DNA of 64,000 nt from Capsicum annuum (Eukaryota; Streptophyta; Magnoliopsida; Solanales; Solanaceae): contig NC_061115.1 of the NCBI RefSeq assembly GCF_002878395.1, forward strand, positions 57,204,897 through 57,268,896. The letters run 5' to 3'. Made by a program: the position numbers and the translations under genes. Positions 47,901 through 55,540 of the stretch are shown here, piece after piece. The notes under the pieces were generated by a model that saw nothing but the letters and a program-made list of their open reading frames with translations, had not been told where the DNA came from and did not search any database. Position 1 is the first letter of the stretch, and every line of letters starts with the position of its first letter.

Positions 47901-48102
47901 GTGGCGGACTAGAAGATGCAGGTGGAGGTGAACTAGGAGGTAGACTAGACGGTGAAGGTGGCGGTGTACTAGGAGGTGGACTAGAAGATGGAGGTGGTTG
48001 TGAGACATCAGGTGTGCTAGAAGGTGTAGGTGGAGGACTAGAGGTTGGATGTGAGACATTGGTTGGAGGAGCAGATTCTTTATGAGGTGGTGAAGAATCC
48101 AT
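20740..48102 (-). CDS. PERK: Proline-rich extensin-like receptor kinase (PERK), eight exons
   Basis: Spliced model on the minus strand: 48102-47169, 47031-46624, 46541-46455, 44528-44458, 44377-44301, 44193-44046, 21207-21046, 20940-20740. Every intron has GT..AG, phases fit, and the total is 2088 bp (695 aa). Residues 1 to about 255 are Ser/Pro-rich (repeated SPPP), the extensin-like wall-facing part. Residues 264-286 are a membrane helix followed by KKKKK. The kinase domain runs from about 362, with G-loop GKGGFGCV (368-375), Lys389 in VAVK, HRD 483-485, DFG 503-505 and APE 529-531; all key residues are kept. The tail SSDFFSQG is typical of PERKs. No obvious signal peptide. Family role: plasma-membrane kinase linked to wall sensing and growth. 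The start is the first ATG in frame with the Pro-rich part; upstream ATGs lie in other contexts. Closest subgroup looks like Arabidopsis PERK8-13 (inference). Odd feature: a 22.8-kb intron 6. Confidence 0.92.
21046..21207 (-). CDS. PERK: PERK exon 7: kinase C-lobe
   Basis: Acceptor TTCTGTGGCCCAG|GCCCGTCC; donor GGACAG|GTACAT. 54 codons: [42 protein letters not shown] with the conserved subdomain XI Arg. Phase 0 at both ends, matching exons 6 and 8. Confidence 0.92.
21210..24250. other. Intron sequence without recognisable element
   Basis: AT-rich, with only short random frames (for example 22768-23022 minus). No TE motif or gene recognised; probably the oldest, native part of the intron. Confidence 0.5.
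24589..24877 (-). repeat. 3' LTR of the small LTR element
   Basis: TGTTGG start, poly-T run, AAGATGGGGCAGCGAAAA, and the end TGCAGTAACTAAATGTAAAACTCAACA, closely matching the right LTR outside its insertions. Confidence 0.85.
25351..25363 (-). other. Primer-binding site of the small LTR element
   Basis: TGGTATCAAAGCC on the minus strand, one base from the LTR; a Met tRNA-type primer site. Confidence 0.8.
25462..25560 (-). mobile_element. 99-bp TS-SINE / RTE-LINE 3' tail insertion
   Basis: Reads (minus) GCTACCTCTCCAGAGGTAGT.. to TTGTTGTTGTTGTTTTTG. It is flanked by a perfect 17-bp target duplication TTCAATAAGCTTTCAAC (25445-25461 and 25561-25577). The GTGGGATCTGGGGAGGGTAA..GTACGCAGTCC body is the conserved 3' part of Solanaceae TS-type SINEs and related RTE LINEs, ending in TTG repeats. 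Confidence 0.85.
25696..26224 (-). mobile_element. RTE-type LINE 3' end
   Basis: The minus strand encodes [20 protein letters not shown] and [32 protein letters not shown] (26028-26222), the usual C-terminal end of plant RTE-clade LINEs. Its 3' UTR carries the same GGGGTCTGGGGGGGTAAGATGTACGCAGTCC..(TTG)n tail as the insertion at 25462. 5' truncation is typical of target-primed reverse transcription. The (TTG)n tail is at 25696-25714. Confidence 0.85.
29594..31401 (+). repeat. LTR fragment D
   Basis: Contains an array of GGGTACGAG/CTCGTACCC motifs (29640-30005), then leader-like sequence, a GATCGGGTACCACGCCGGTACG minisatellite (30526-30684) and the end GGCCATTTTGGTCGTGACA. Its 5' terminus is not typical. 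Confidence 0.6.
30526..30684. repeat. Minisatellite, about 37-bp units, four copies
   Basis: TGGTGGATCGGGTACCACGCCGGTACG.. units; the first unit is longer. Short ORFs across it are repeat translations. Confidence 0.8.
31402..32861 (+). repeat. LTR fragment A (3' part of the family-B LTR, plus orientation)
   Basis: Inverted homologue of parts of LTR B: for example ACATGTGGGTGCTTGTTG.. at 31533 and the TAACCGTCTCCGGACACTGT / CCACGCGACACAGGGGCCAGA block at 32497-32540 correspond in reverse to 34500-34560 and 33270-33350. A 35-bp repeat of GACTTGTGGTTAGAGTCC lies at 32105-32262. Confidence 0.65.
32105..32262. repeat. 35-bp LTR-internal repeat, about five copies
   Basis: Copies of GCTTGTGGTTAGAGTCCACTTGCTTAATAAAA with small changes. 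Confidence 0.8.
32862..35494 (-). repeat. LTR B, 2633 bp, with about 100-bp inverted ends
   Basis: Starts TGACACGACCTGGAACCGG and ends CCGATTTCAGGTCGTGTCA. The similarity of the two ends in inverted orientation extends roughly 100 bp (to ..CAATCCACAAG in both). It has a U3 array of GTACGAGT/ACTCGTACC motifs near the right end (34965-35335), so it reads on the minus strand. No coding capacity. Confidence 0.7.
33590..33985. repeat. GGAACTCGAATCACTAG repeats in LTR B
   Basis: More than ten spaced copies of CTAGGAACTCGAATCACTAG separated by variable CATTTCATTGGA / GTATCACCGGT pieces. The spacing superficially resembles a CRISPR array, but it lies inside a plant LTR. Confidence 0.85.
35419..36154. 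repeat. Tandem duplication across an LTR B / LTR C junction
   Basis: Copy 1 is 35419-35800 and copy 2 is 35801-36154. Both start GGTAAACGGGACAATCTC, run through the end of LTR B (AGGTCGTGTCA) into LTR C (CATATAGCCC) and end GTGATAGGTGATCTTA. Copy 1 is 28 bp longer because a TAATATTTTACTATCATGTT phrase is repeated inside it. Confidence 0.9.
36461..37246 (+). mobile_element. 5'-truncated L1 LINE inserted in LTR C
   Basis: An open frame to the stop at 37113 encodes the zf-RVT end of ORF2: [56 protein letters not shown], then [10 protein letters not shown] short 3' UTR and an A-rich end (CCAAAACAAAAG) follow. LTR C continues directly with GGTGGTCTTC. The absence of internal stops suggests it is younger than the surrounding LTRs. 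The target duplication is not clean. Confidence 0.8.
37315..38905 (+). repeat. 5'-truncated LTR of a third gypsy element
   Basis: Contains a CT-rich leader, a GTAGTACTTAGCACCGAG block (about 38000) and ends TCTCGGGTCGTAACA next to a primer site. The upstream end is lost at the LTR C boundary. Confidence 0.75.
38910..38925 (+). other. Primer-binding site of the third gypsy element
   Basis: TGGTATCAGAGCATCC, four bases after the LTR end; initiator Met tRNA type. It proves the plus orientation. Confidence 0.88.
39123..39885 (+). pseudogene. Gypsy gag remnant
   Basis: The start ATG at 39123 gives [16 protein letters not shown], then [20 protein letters not shown] and a stop. Frame-shifted pieces continue as [47 protein letters not shown] and [10 protein letters not shown], then a basic [10 protein letters not shown] stretch (in the frame of 39721-40065). 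Homologous to the gag of the first element. The element is cut here; no pol follows. Confidence 0.82.
40019..40457. repeat. Head-to-head copia LTR inverted repeat (hairpin)
   Basis: The left arm 40019-40226 starts TGTTGGAATTAAACCAAGATAC. The right arm 40248-40457, reverse-complemented, starts TGTTGGTAATAAACCAAGATAC. They match along about 208 bp with scattered differences, and the spacer is 21 bp. A purine-rich TTTATGGGAGGCTA just before 40019 looks like a polypurine tract for the left LTR. Confidence 0.9.
40457..41810 (+). pseudogene. Ty1/copia pol remnant (RT and RNase H)
   Basis: Plus-strand frames: [40 protein letters not shown] and [21 protein letters not shown] (40559-40876). After stops come [36 protein letters not shown] and [12 protein letters not shown] (the usual YVDD is YVGN). 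Then [20 protein letters not shown] (41364) and [12 protein letters not shown]. The RNase H end [16 protein letters not shown] is truncated near 41810. Gag, protease and integrase are missing and several stops are present. Confidence 0.88.
41810..42830 (-). pseudogene. LINE ORF1-like (DUF4283-type) remnant
   Basis: Minus-strand pieces: [20 protein letters not shown] and [20 protein letters not shown] (42592-42795), a middle piece with [16 protein letters not shown] in 42098-42340, and [20 protein letters not shown] plus [12 protein letters not shown] (41810-42068). This is the pattern of the DUF4283 / zinc-knuckle ORF1 of plant L1 LINEs. Its orientation matches the ORF2 half at 24300-27535, so both could be parts of one element torn apart by the 14 kb of LTR insertions (inference). 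Confidence 0.65.
43149..43282 (+). mobile_element. tRNA-derived SINE with poly(A) tail
   Basis: Box A-like TAGCTTAGTTGGTTAG (43161-43176) and box B-like GGTCGATTCCC (43206-43216) are correctly spaced. A CCCCTCCCCCATTCGCATTA body and an A-run (43263-43280) follow. A perfect target duplication AAGCTCACTA lies at 43139-43148 and 43283-43292. Solanaceae SolS-type SINE; subfamily not assigned. Confidence 0.9.
43580..43741. repeat. 79-bp tandem duplication in PERK intron 6
   Basis: TAYAGCATTGCAACCTCMTTCTT..AGGATAAGGCCT.. to GGAACTT occurs at 43580 and again at 43659. Confidence 0.85.
44046..44193 (-). CDS. PERK: PERK exon 6: APE to ENLVEW
   Basis: Acceptor GGAATCAG|ATACATGG; donor GAGTGG|GTACGT. 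Encodes [20 protein letters not shown] and the [14 protein letters not shown] segment, ending QENLVEW. In PERKs this is followed directly by ARPLL, which is what exon 7 supplies 22.8 kb away. Confidence 0.93.
44301..44377 (-). CDS. PERK: PERK exon 5: DFG / activation segment
   Basis: Acceptor TCCTACAG|GTTTCTGAC; donor ACATTTGG|GTATGT. Encodes [20 protein letters not shown] then VVGTF, with a Gly split to exon 6. Confidence 0.93.
44458..44528 (-). CDS. PERK: PERK exon 4: catalytic loop
   Basis: Acceptor ATGACAG|GCAATCC; donor GCCCGT|GTATGT. Encodes [20 protein letters not shown] plus EAR with the catalytic HRD. Too short to appear as a long ORF; found by splice logic. Confidence 0.93.
45280..46480. 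repeat. Diverged direct duplication including the end of PERK exon 3
   Basis: Segments 45280-45770 and 46040-46480 share, in order, ATATCATTACATTACAAAA, ..TTGTCCATAATCTTGCCACAAC-like, AGGGATCA(A/T)TAAAA, an ACATGGCTAAC/ACATGGATAAC phrase and ATTACAATCNTCATG..ATTCCAC. The last is the exon 3 end. A Stowaway MITE sits between the two copies. Confidence 0.75.
45780..46026. mobile_element. Stowaway-type MITE (247 bp) in PERK intron 3
   Basis: Ends CTCTCTCCGTTTAAAAAAGAATGACC and GGTCATTCTTTTTGAAACGGAGGGAG are inverted repeats. TA is duplicated on both sides (45778-45779 and 46027-46028). Tc1/mariner-type MITE. Confidence 0.92.
46455..46541 (-). CDS. PERK: PERK exon 3: kinase subdomain VIa start
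   Basis: Acceptor TTTACAG|CACAAGG; donor GAAGATT|GTAATA. Encodes [20 protein letters not shown] and GIAYLHED. A decayed copy of its 3' end is in the following intron near 45731-45765. Confidence 0.93.
46624..47031 (-). CDS. PERK: PERK exon 2: juxtamembrane and kinase N-lobe
   Basis: Acceptor GTGTGCAG|AGGCTGC; donor CACG|GTAAAT. Encodes [33 protein letters not shown], the [20 protein letters not shown] segment and [13 protein letters not shown]. It joins exon 1 through a split Glu codon (G|AG). Confidence 0.94.
47169..48102 (-). CDS. PERK: PERK exon 1: Pro-rich ectodomain, TM helix
   Basis: 311 codons plus one base. Starts [15 protein letters not shown], is rich in SPPP/SSPP to about residue 250, has a membrane span [20 protein letters not shown], then a Lys cluster. 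It ends CCAAAATCAG|GTAAAT (donor). Other-frame ORFs across the Pro-rich stretch (Leu/His-rich, acidic Gly-rich) are shadows. Confidence 0.92.
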
Positions 48103-49012
48103 TGGAGGTAGTGATACTGGTGGTGTGGCTAGGACGAACTATGTTACATTTGCTGGAAAAGGCCAGAGAAGATGTTGCATTTGTTGGAGGGGATTTTGTC
48201 ACAGATAGTGGAATTTCAAATTCTATAACTTGGAGGTGGAGGATAAAAGTTTTAACATCTCACCACCACCAAAGCTAGCTAGATTTACAATGTTTCTTAT
48301 ACAATTTAAATATTTGCAAACATCAAGGAAATTATTTCATAAAACTAGGATACCTAATATGCTGTAAATTGCATCCTTCTATACATCCAAACTTGGCAAC
48401 CAATTCACTAATAGTATACAGACACCAATTGCAATCCACTCCCAAGTTAAACAACAAAATCTTGAAGCTTTCCCTGAGTCAGTCAGAACCATATCCGATT
48501 ATAGAAAATGCACGAGTTTTTAGGCGAAATCAAAATGCTGTCCAGGACACAAAGTGTCAGGTAAAAGCAGAATGAAGCAGACAACTTCTCCTTTAGCTAA
48601 TTCATAAGAACAATCCCTCCACACACTGCACAACCTTATCAGAGTAAGACAAAAAGAAATATATCTCTAAAGAAGGCAACCAACATAGAATCATTTGAAC
48701 ATCCAGACACCAAATCAAGAAAATGATAAAGAAATTCAACCTACTCCAAAAAAAAAAAAAGGCATTACCTATTTTTCTGAGGCCGCATGCATGATCAGAA
48801 ACAGGAGAATTGCAAATTTGCTGAGCAATTTCCCATGTACAAAATCAAAAAAAGAAGCATAATTTGTAACAAGAAGGATAATTGGGACTCTGAATCCCTA
48901 ACAAGAACGTCAAAACTATTTTTGAATATGTGTGTATTTCCCTTATATATATACAAGAAGAATTATTTGTTTATTTACAATAATGTTGTATTCATTATGA
49001 TTATGATCATAG
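48103..49012. other. PERK upstream flank
   Basis: Probably holds the promoter and 5' UTR of the PERK gene (minus strand). Out-of-frame ATGs lie within 80 bp of the start codon. I could not assign a convincing TATA box. An A-run is at 48751-48761. Confidence 0.4.
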
Positions 49013-49130
49013 GTCTATGAAGATTGATGAATTAGGCATATTTCGTTTCAATGTCACAAACAATGAGATTGGCCGTTGGTTGCGCAATGTTGCTGCCAAT
49101 GCAAGAAATTACAAGGAGAAATTTGGCTGA
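49013..49130 (+). CDS. Short exon-like coding fragment with stop, unrecognised
   Basis: After an acceptor-like TGATCATAG the frame reads SMKIDELGIFRFNVTNNEIG then RWLRNVAANARNYKEKFG and TGA. The composition is strongly protein-like, but no upstream exon or family was found. It could be the last exon of a decayed gene or a captured fragment. Confidence 0.3.
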
Positions 49131-49267
49131 TAAGCTCTTTCGGTTCTCAATTTGCAAAATGACCTCTTTATCTTTTAATCATTTAAAAATAAAATAAAAA
49201 ATAATTTAATTGAAAAATAGATCATAATAATATATTAAAAATTATGAAACTTATTTGAAGATAAATA

Positions 49268-49517
49268 CTTCCTCCGTTTCGAAATAAGTGAATTGTTAGA
49301 GTACTTATTAGTATTTCAAAATAAGTGAATCATTGAATTTTTTTTCAAATTTACCCTTATTTGATAACCAATTAACTTTTGAAAAGATATTACAAGATCA
49401 GTTTTTTCTTTTTTTTGAGGTAAAAATGAAAAGTTATGTTAAATTTATGTCTTTAATGCTTTTTCCTTAATCTACATGTCAAAATCCAACAATTCATTTA
49501 TTATAAAACTGAAGAAG
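49268..49517. mobile_element. Stowaway-type MITE, diverged (250 bp)
   Basis: Left end CTTCCTCCGTTTCGAAATAAGTGAATTG and right end CAATTCATTTATTATAAAACTGAAGAAG are imperfect inverted repeats with TA on both sides. Confidence 0.75.
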
Positions 49518-49777
49518 TATAAAAGATAAAAATCTTCCATCCTTCTCTTCTAGTTTCAAATTCTTGACGGGTCTCATTCTTTTCTTTTCCTCTTCTCATT
49601 TTTTCCCTCTTTTCTTCTCCTCTTCTCGTATTTTCCCTCATCAGATAAAAGTTAAATTTTCTCACCTTTCAGGTTTCGTTCTCTCTCTTTTCTCTTTTTT
49701 CTTGCTAAAAACTTATTATTTCTTCAATGTTCTTTTTTTCTAAAGTAGAATTCATTCTTGTATTTTTTTTTAAATAG

Positions 49778-50408
49778 ATTTTACTTGATTTTTGTGAAGA
49801 ACTAGTGAGAATAGTCAATGCTAAAGATGTTGATTACGAGCTCGAGAAAATCAGGTGAACCTTATTTATTTTAAAATTTTGCAACTTAAATATTGAAACT
49901 TGATAAGTGAGATAAAAGAATCAAAGATAATAATTTTGAGTTTTTTTTTTCATTAATTTGATATGAACTTTGTTTATATTATCTTTAGTAACACATCTGA
50001 TGAAGGGGGTGAGTCATTTGAAGCATTTAGCGACGGAAATGAGCCTGCTGAGGAGAATGATATCTTTGTGATACCTGAATGTGAAACCTCGATAGATTTC
50101 TTCCAATATTATTTGTACAACGACTTAGATGACGAGAACCACTTTAATGCACTTGTGTCCATTTTATCAAAGTGGCGTATTGTAGAAAATATACAAATGT
50201 TGAAAAGGAAGGAAGCAATATAGCTAAGAAAGTTGTTGGTTCTAAATTTGTGGAAGAAGCTACTACAAGAGTGAAACGAGCTAGAAAAACTAACCCAAAA
50301 TATAATTTTCCTTATGCAATGGAGGTTGGACAAAAGAAAGTAAGGGAGACTCTAAAAAATATGAAGATTTATACAAGAAAAAGAAAGATTGATGTTGATA
50401 GTTTGTAA
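49778..50408 (+). pseudogene. Unrecognised two-exon gene fragment
   Basis: The first exon-like frame 49778-49854 reads ILLDFCEELVRIVNAKDVDY then ELEKI and ends TCAG|GTGAAC. The second starts after ATCTTTAG at 49989 with a phase-matching T: NTSDEGGESFEAFSDGNEPA, acidic, then FFQYYLYNDLDDENHFNALV. A frame change near 50170 leads to SKFVEEATTRVKRARKTNPK and NMKIYTRKRKIDVDS, basic, with a stop at 50408. A CT-rich leader-like stretch (49540-49700) precedes it and a satellite array follows. Family unknown; perhaps a transposon-borne gene. Confidence 0.4.
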
Positions 50409-50439
50409 TTTTGTTAAGATGTCTTTTATATTTGTCAGA

Positions 50440-52690
50440 CAAACTATAGATTGATCAGATTAGTTAACAATCTGTTGGATAGATACTTAATCCATCTATT
50501 AAGAGAGATGCGTCGTCTTTGCATATGTTCATAAGTTCTTGATTTTCTTGATTATAAGTTCAAGATACTCTTTCATGCATTATATTATTATTTTATTTAA
50601 AAAAAATTGAATGTACCTTATATTTTCATTCTTATAATCGCTCATAAGTCTATAATCTGTCGAATAGATATGTAATCTATCTATTAGGAGAGATGTGTCG
50701 TCTTTGCATATGGTCATCAATTCTTGATTTTCTTACTTATAAGTCCAACATAATCTTTCATATATTATATTTTTGTTTTAGTTTTGAAAAAAAAATGAAT
50801 GTACCTCATATTTTTCTTTCGTATAATTGCCCACAAGTCTATCATCTGTCAGATAGATACGTAATTTGTTTATTAGTAGAGTTGCTCATCTTCACATATG
50901 GCCATGACTTATTGATTTTCTTACTTATAAGTTCAAAATACTCTTTAATGTATCACATTGTTGCTTTAGTTTTGAAAAAAATGAATGTACCTTATATTTT
51001 CTTTCGTATAATCGCCCACAAGTCTATAATCTGCCAGATAGATATATAGTATGTCTGTCAGGAAAGATGTGTTGTCTTTACATATGGTCATGAATTCTTG
51101 ATTTTCTTGCTTATAAGTTCAAAATACTCTTTAATGTATCATATTGTTGCTTTAGTTTTGAAAAAAATGAATGTACCTCATATTTTCTTTAGTATAATCG
51201 CCCACAAATCTATAATCTATCAGATAGATACATAATCTGTCTCTTAGGAGAGATGTGTCTTCTTTGCATATGGTCATGAATTCTTGATTTTCTTATAAGT
51301 CTAAAATACTCTTTAATGTATCACATCGTTGCTTTATTTTTGAAAAAAAGTGAATGTACCTCATATTGTCTTTCGTATAGTCACCCACAAGTCTATAATC
51401 TGTCGGATAGATACATAATCTGTCTGTTAGGAAAGATGCATCGTCTTTGCATATGGTCATGAATTATTTATTTTCTTGCTTATAAGTCCAAAATACTCTT
51501 TAATATATCATATTGTTTCTTTAATTTTGAAAAAAGTAAATGTACCTCACAGTTTTCTTTTGTATAATCGCCCATAAATCTATGATCAGTCTACTGGGAG
51601 AGATGTGTTGTCTTTGCATATGATCATGAATTCTTGATTTTCTTATAAGTTCAAGATACTTTTTAATATATTATATTATTGCTTTAGTTTTGAAAAAAAT
51701 GAATGTATATATTTCTTTTCGTATAATCGCCCACAAGTCTAGAATCGGTTAGATAGATACGTAATATGTCTATTAGGAGAGATGCATATCGTCTTTGCAT
51801 ATGATCATGAATTTTTTATTTTCTTGATTATTAGTCCAAAATACTCTTTAATATATCACATTGTTGCTTTAGTTTTGAAAAAAATGAATGTACCTCATAT
51901 TTTCTGTCGTATAATCACCCACAAGTCTATAATCTGTCGGATAGATATAGAATTTGTCGGTTAGGTAAGATGTATCGCCTTTGTATATGGTCATGAATTC
52001 TTGATTTTCTTGCTTATAAGTCAAAAATACTCTTTAATATATCATATTATTGCTTTAGTTTTGGAAAAAGTGAATGTACCTCATATTTTTCTTTCGTATA
52101 ATCATTCACAAATCTATGATCAATCTGTGAGGAGAGATGCGTAGTTTTTGCACATGGTCATGAATTTTTGATTTTCTTGCATATAAGTTTAAGATACTCT
52201 TTAATATATCCTATTGTTTCTTTAGTTTTGAAAAAAGTGAATGTACCTCATATTTTTCTTTCGTATATTCGCCGATAAATCTATGATATTCAAATAGATA
52301 TATAATTTGTCTGTTAGGAGAGCTTCATTGTCTTTACATATAGCCATGAATTCTTAATTTTTTTTGCTTATAAGTTCAAAATATTTTTTAATATATTATA
52401 TTATTAATTTAATTTTGATAAACGTGAATATATCTCATATTTCCTTTCATATAATTGCCCAAAAGTCTATACTCTGTAGGATAGATACATAATTTGTCTG
52501 TTAGGAGAGATACATTATCTTTGCATATGGTCATGAATTCTTGATTATAAGTCCAAAATTCTTTTTAATATATTATATTATTTCTTTAATTTTGAAAAAA
52601 GTGGTTGTACCTTATATTTTCTTTAATATAATCTTCCACAAATCTATGATCTATCGGACAAATACGTAATCTATCTATTAGGAGAGGTGG
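50440..52690. repeat. Satellite-like array, about 182-bp unit, about 12 copies
   Basis: The anchor CTTTGCATATGGTCATGAATTC recurs at about 50516, 50699, 50888, 51075, 51261, 51443, 51611, 51793, 51978, 52147, 52331 and 52519 (spacing 168-189). Each unit also has TTTTGAAAAAAGTGAATGTACCTCATATTTTC and ATAATCGCCCACAAGTCTAT, then CTGTCGGATAGATACGTAAT. Copies are clearly diverged. Confidence 0.92.
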
Positions 52691-53912
52691 TATGAATCGT
52701 ACAATTTAAAATGAATAATATAATTTACAAAAAATCATCCTCTTTTCAAATATTTTTCTATCGAGGAACTCTTACAATCGACCTACCACCTTCACCATTT
52801 ATACCATTCAAATAATTTGGACATCTTCATTGTTCATTATCTCAATAGGCGGTGTTTTGTCCCTCGAAAAAGTTCCTACATTAGTCATATACTTGACACA
52901 AATAAGGTCATGTCCGCAACTCAGTTAACCTCTTCTAATGATTGTTTTCATGAACTTATCAAATGTAACATCACCACTAACAAGCATTGTTCTAACCGTG
53001 TCATCCTTAGAATTTCATCTCTAAAATTTTTTATCTTCTACCCACTTTAAAAAATAATCAACAAGTAAGACAACTCTTCTTATGATTTTGTACCTACAAT
53101 AAATAATTTAACATTATTTAAAATTAGTAAAATGAAGCATTATTGTAAATAAGGAAATCAAAATAAAAATGATAAATAATTAATCTGTTGGACTAATTAC
53201 CACAATCAATCTGTTATAGACGGATATAATATCTGTCGGACCGATTATTGATCTGTCCATCACAAATCAGCTTTTATTTACATAGAATTCTAAATATATA
53301 GAGAAATTGTTAGTATACTTTCAATTTGAGGTCTTGATATTAGCACACAAGCCCTAGCTAATGCTACTTCGAAATAGACCTTAATTTGATTTAACTTGAT
53401 TGTAGCTTTTCTCTCCTTCAAAATTTTAAAAAACTTATTGAATTTACCAAAATGAGAAGAGTTAAAGGATCTTAATAACTCCAACACATTATGTGCATAG
53501 AGAATGGATTAAGAGTGGAAGAAGAGGAGGAGGAGGAACTCCCGCGAAGAAAGATTTTTTGATTTGTGGACTAATTTATAATTATTAAAACTTGTAAAAG
53601 AATTTAAATCACAAAAGAATTTAATTATTCATAAAATGGGTCATTTTCCTAAATAAAAAAACTTATGGTCCATTTAATTACAAAATAGATTTAAAGGGTT
53701 TATTTAACAAAGAGTCTCCAATTATAAGGACTAATTTCTTCTTTTTTTTTTCCCCACCTCATACCAATAATATTCTTTTTTATTTAGTAAATTCTAATGT
53801 ATTTTTTGACTGAAATATGTTTATCAAAAAAAAAAATAATTTCATTAATTTAATATTTTATTTTAGGAATAATACATGAGTATATTCTTTTATAGCCTTA
53901 GTGGAGAATAAC
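52690..53912. other. No supported gene
   Basis: AT-rich. At 53175-53275 ATCTGTTGGACTAATT..ATCTGTCGGACCGATT phrases echo the satellite core. A GA-rich stretch lies at 53515-53550. Confidence 0.5.
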
Positions 53913-54120
53913 ATGTGCGAAGTAAGGTTGAGATGATTCGAATATGTGAGGAGTAGATGTATGTATGCTCTGATGTGAATGTGTAGGAGATTGACTATAA
54001 ATAGTTTAAGGATAGTTAGAGGTAGGTCAAATAAGTACTGAGAGTTTTGATTAGATACAATATGATACAATTTCAACTTATGTAGGATATGACCTTAGAC
54101 GCGAGACTATTGAACATTAT
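53913..54120 (+). pseudogene. RTE-type LINE C-terminal remnant
   Basis: Plus-strand translation MCEVRLR*FEYVRSR and, with stops, MCRRLTINSLRIVRGRSNKY and DMTLDARLL follows the [35 protein letters not shown] pattern of the RTE LINE at 26028-26222. Heavily decayed. Confidence 0.6.
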
Positions 54121-54129
54121 CCCTCGTTT

Positions 54130-54712
54130 TTTATACTAGTACATAACTAAAAACTGTCAAACAAATTAAGGTCAAAATATTTGAAATGCGTTGATTTTTG
54201 TAATCAAAATTGACATCAAAATTAGGATCGTCGCTTTTAGCAATCTGACGGACAGCGTCGGTTAAAATCGATGTACGTCTATCAATTTCTTTTAGTTCCA
54301 TTAGATTGATTTTATAATTATTTTTCTGACGTAAAAAAATGACAGACAAAGACGATTGCTTGATAAATTTTATATTTTTAACAAACCCAAGAAACTGACA
54401 GACATGTCAGTTTTCTAGTTATTGCATTAGTTATTTTCCAGACAATCAGCGGACTAGTTGATCTAGTTCGTCGGATTTTGAAAAAACGAGATGCAAAAAC
54501 CTATAATATTTTCATCCTATACATGTCAAATTAAAATTATTTCAGCATCAGCTATATTCCACCACTAATTGCTATCAAATCAATTCTAAATCAATTACAG
54601 TGTTAACGACATACTTATTATTGATTAAGAGCATAAAATTCAATATAAAATTAAAATCTCCCAAAATGATCTAAAAATTCTTCAGAATTTATTTTAAAAA
54701 AAAAAAAACACT

Positions 54713-54752
<40 letters not shown>

Positions 54753-55540
54753 TCAATAATGTTCAACAACAAGAATCCTAATGCCAAAGGGTTAGTGCCA
54801 CATACTCCCTATCAATACTAGAACTCTTTTCATCAACTGAGAAGAGAGGCGAATGGGACACACCACGTCAACAATTTCAATAAGGTTATTCACTTATGCC
54901 TTGAGTGGCTCGACAATACTGCACATGTTTCTATTTTGAACAATCTCTCTTGTCTCGACATATACCAAAGTTAGGAACTTTCCATTAGTTATGTAAGTTG
55001 TTCAATCTACTACAACATAGTAGTGATTTAAACACCATCAACTATCACGGTCTGATGTGAAGTGTCAGCACCATCCATTTCTTACCTATTGAGTTCCTAG
55101 AGCCTAGACAGTAGACTCTCCACTTTTGTCCCCCTTCTCTCATATATCAGATAAAATTAGGATTACAACATATGATAGATGTTGAGTTGGTAGGGCTTGT
55201 TGAGTCTGAATATAATCATAATCAGACAAAAATAACTGATGATCACTCTGCATATGTAAGAACAAAATTTAACATATACATATTGGAGACATATAAGTAT
55301 TTTGTATCTAAAATTTTTAAACTTACATAGGCTTGTTTGGCTCAATTCATTCATCCAAATGTGACTCATTTTCTTTATTTTAATGTATATTTCCTAAAAG
55401 TGATTTTCCTGAGTCGGCATACATCCTAATTTTTTGGTCTGCAAACAAAATATAACTAAACTTAATAAAGCAAAATTTAATCAACTTTATATAAATATGT
55501 AAATTATAAGGGTAATGTTATTACTTACCAATTCTCTAGA
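54130..55540. other. No recognised gene; possible DNA-transposon sequence
   Basis: Contains GACGGACAG / CTGACAGACATGTCAG phrases around 54245-54480 that could be subterminal repeats of a DNA transposon, but no ends could be fixed. Confidence 0.3.
54712..54747. repeat. (CA)n(TA)n microsatellite
   Basis: An uninterrupted CA run followed by TATATATAT. Confidence 0.95.

Noticed and set aside
47201..48059. Long frames opposite or out of frame with PERK exon 1 (165 and 193 codons)
   Set aside because: They are shadows of the SPPP-repeat coding sequence: low-complexity Gly/Glu or Leu/His strings, no domain.
53858..54349. Two minus-strand 72-codon frames
   Set aside because: The first is antisense to an RTE LINE remnant; the second has no recognisable motif.
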